A DNA stretch of 27,450 nt from Paulinella micropora (Eukaryota; Cercozoa; Imbricatea; Euglyphida), in assembly GCA_009731375.1 (NCBI GenBank), contig BJOX01000113.1, forward strand, positions 204,425 to 231,874. The letters are read 5' to 3'. Under the pieces are notes generated by a model. It did no database searches. It was not told the origin of the DNA and saw nothing but the letters and a program-made list of their open reading frames with translations. Position numbers and translations under genes: made by a program. Shown one piece after another: positions 26,792 to 27,450 of the stretch. Each line of letters begins with the position of its first letter. Within the stretch, counting starts at the first letter, position 1.

Positions 26792-27450
26792 ATGTCCAGC
26801 TTCTCGCTGGGGCAGGGCCTGGTAGCTTCCTTCGCCTTTGCCAGCGGCTTAGCCTGGCTGTCGTGCCTACAGCTGATGCTGGGCAGCAAAGACCGCCGCT
26901 GGCGTGCGGCGGGCTCGTTTGCGCTGCCGCGCCTCTGCCTGTGGAACCTGGCCCACGCGATCGCGCTCGTGCCCTGGTGCGAACCGGGCGTGGGGCCGGT
27001 GTGGACGTACCGGGACGCGCTGCTGCCGCTGGCCTGGCACGTCTGGCTCGAATGCCTGGAACGCTACCCCACCGGCCTGGCTTACTTCGGCCACGACGAC
27101 GAAGCACCCCCCGCCGGCCCCCGGGCCCTGCGCCTGGCGCTGTGTGTCGTGTGCACGGGGGCCTCCCTCGCCACGAGGCTGGGCTGGCCAGCGGGCGCCT
27201 TTCTGTTGCCAGCCCAGCTCTACGGCGGCCGGCTGTGGCTCCGCACCTACCTGCGAACACGCCAACTCGCGCTGGTGCTGGCCAACCGCCGCCGGCGGGT
27301 CAGGGCCCCACCCGGCGCCAAGGAGGAGGCCCACCCCGGCGCCGAGCGGCTGGCGACCATGTCGTCACGGATCCACTGCCTGTTGTGGGTAACGGGGCTG
27401 GCCGCCGCACTCTGCGCGGCCTACTTGGCGGCGTGGCTGCGGCTCTCTCC
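26792..27450 (+). CDS. Multi-pass membrane protein, 3' partial
   Basis: An ATG at 26792 (MSSFSLGQGLVASF) opens a frame of 219 codons that runs off the window without a stop. Third positions are almost all G or C. Hydrophobic segments lie at about residues 8-30, 43-62, 72-90, 108-124, 128-145 and 200-218, giving five or six probable membrane helices. An Arg-rich loop (TRQLALVLANRRRRVR) and a Gly/Pro/Glu-rich hydrophilic stretch precede the last one. No family is recognised. A channel, a transporter or a receptor cannot be told apart from this part. Confidence 0.65.
   Translation, partial: MSSFSLGQGLVASFAFASGLAWLSCLQLMLGSKDRRWRAAGSFALPRLCLWNLAHAIALVPWCEPGVGPVWTYRDALLPLAWHVWLECLERYPTGLAYFGHDDEAPPAGPRALRLALCVVCTGASLATRLGWPAGAFLLPAQLYGGRLWLRTYLRTRQLALVLANRRRRVRAPPGAKEEAHPGAERLATMSSRIHCLLWVTGLAAALCAAYLAAWLRLS

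Noticed and set aside
1-27450. CRISPR array or bacterial defence system.
   Set aside because: No regularly spaced identical repeats with unique spacers and no cas-like genes; the repeats present are microsatellites or inverted elements.

Overview
This is a eukaryotic scaffold piece, gapped and possibly chimeric. It has five N runs, three of them exactly 10 N, and long homopolymer runs next to three of the gaps. The host cannot be named from the sequence. Long intronless frames with very high GC at third positions, a probable DH-PH (Rho exchange factor) gene and abundant microsatellites suggest an intron-poor protist or basal opisthokont. This is inference.

Positions 1-1689 hold pyrimidine microsatellites, a TA-rich tract and a long imperfect palindrome (857-1207), with no convincing gene. 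Positions 1690-11508 are a compact AT-rich block that looks like a decayed integrated DNA virus of the Polinton-like/virophage type. It carries a tyrosine recombinase resembling telomere resolvases, an F-box-like zinc protein, a probable virion surface protein, a probable minor capsid protein, a probable double-jelly-roll major capsid protein, an FtsK/HerA (A32-type) packaging ATPase and several unknown proteins. Almost every gene carries an in-frame stop or a frameshift. No DNA polymerase, helicase/primase or protease is visible, so the copy is both broken and incomplete.

A broken piggyBac-family transposase (11518-13159) abuts the viral block within about 10 bases. After it come a 399-bp element with 18-bp perfect terminal inverted repeats (13637-14035) and a large repeat complex (14611-18326). 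In the complex, purine and pyrimidine microsatellites and a 74-bp unique sequence are arranged as an inverted pair around an AAC/GAC-rich core.

From 18327 the composition switches sharply to GC-rich coding DNA: a leucine-rich-repeat-like protein without its 5' end, a DH-PH-like protein, two unknown small genes, an 861-residue zinc-ribbon/PD-(D/E)XK nuclease-like protein with an RFC1-like N-terminal PCNA-binding motif, and the start of a multi-pass membrane protein that runs off the window. These genes do not form an obvious pathway. Some are packed tightly enough for convergent stop codons to overlap.
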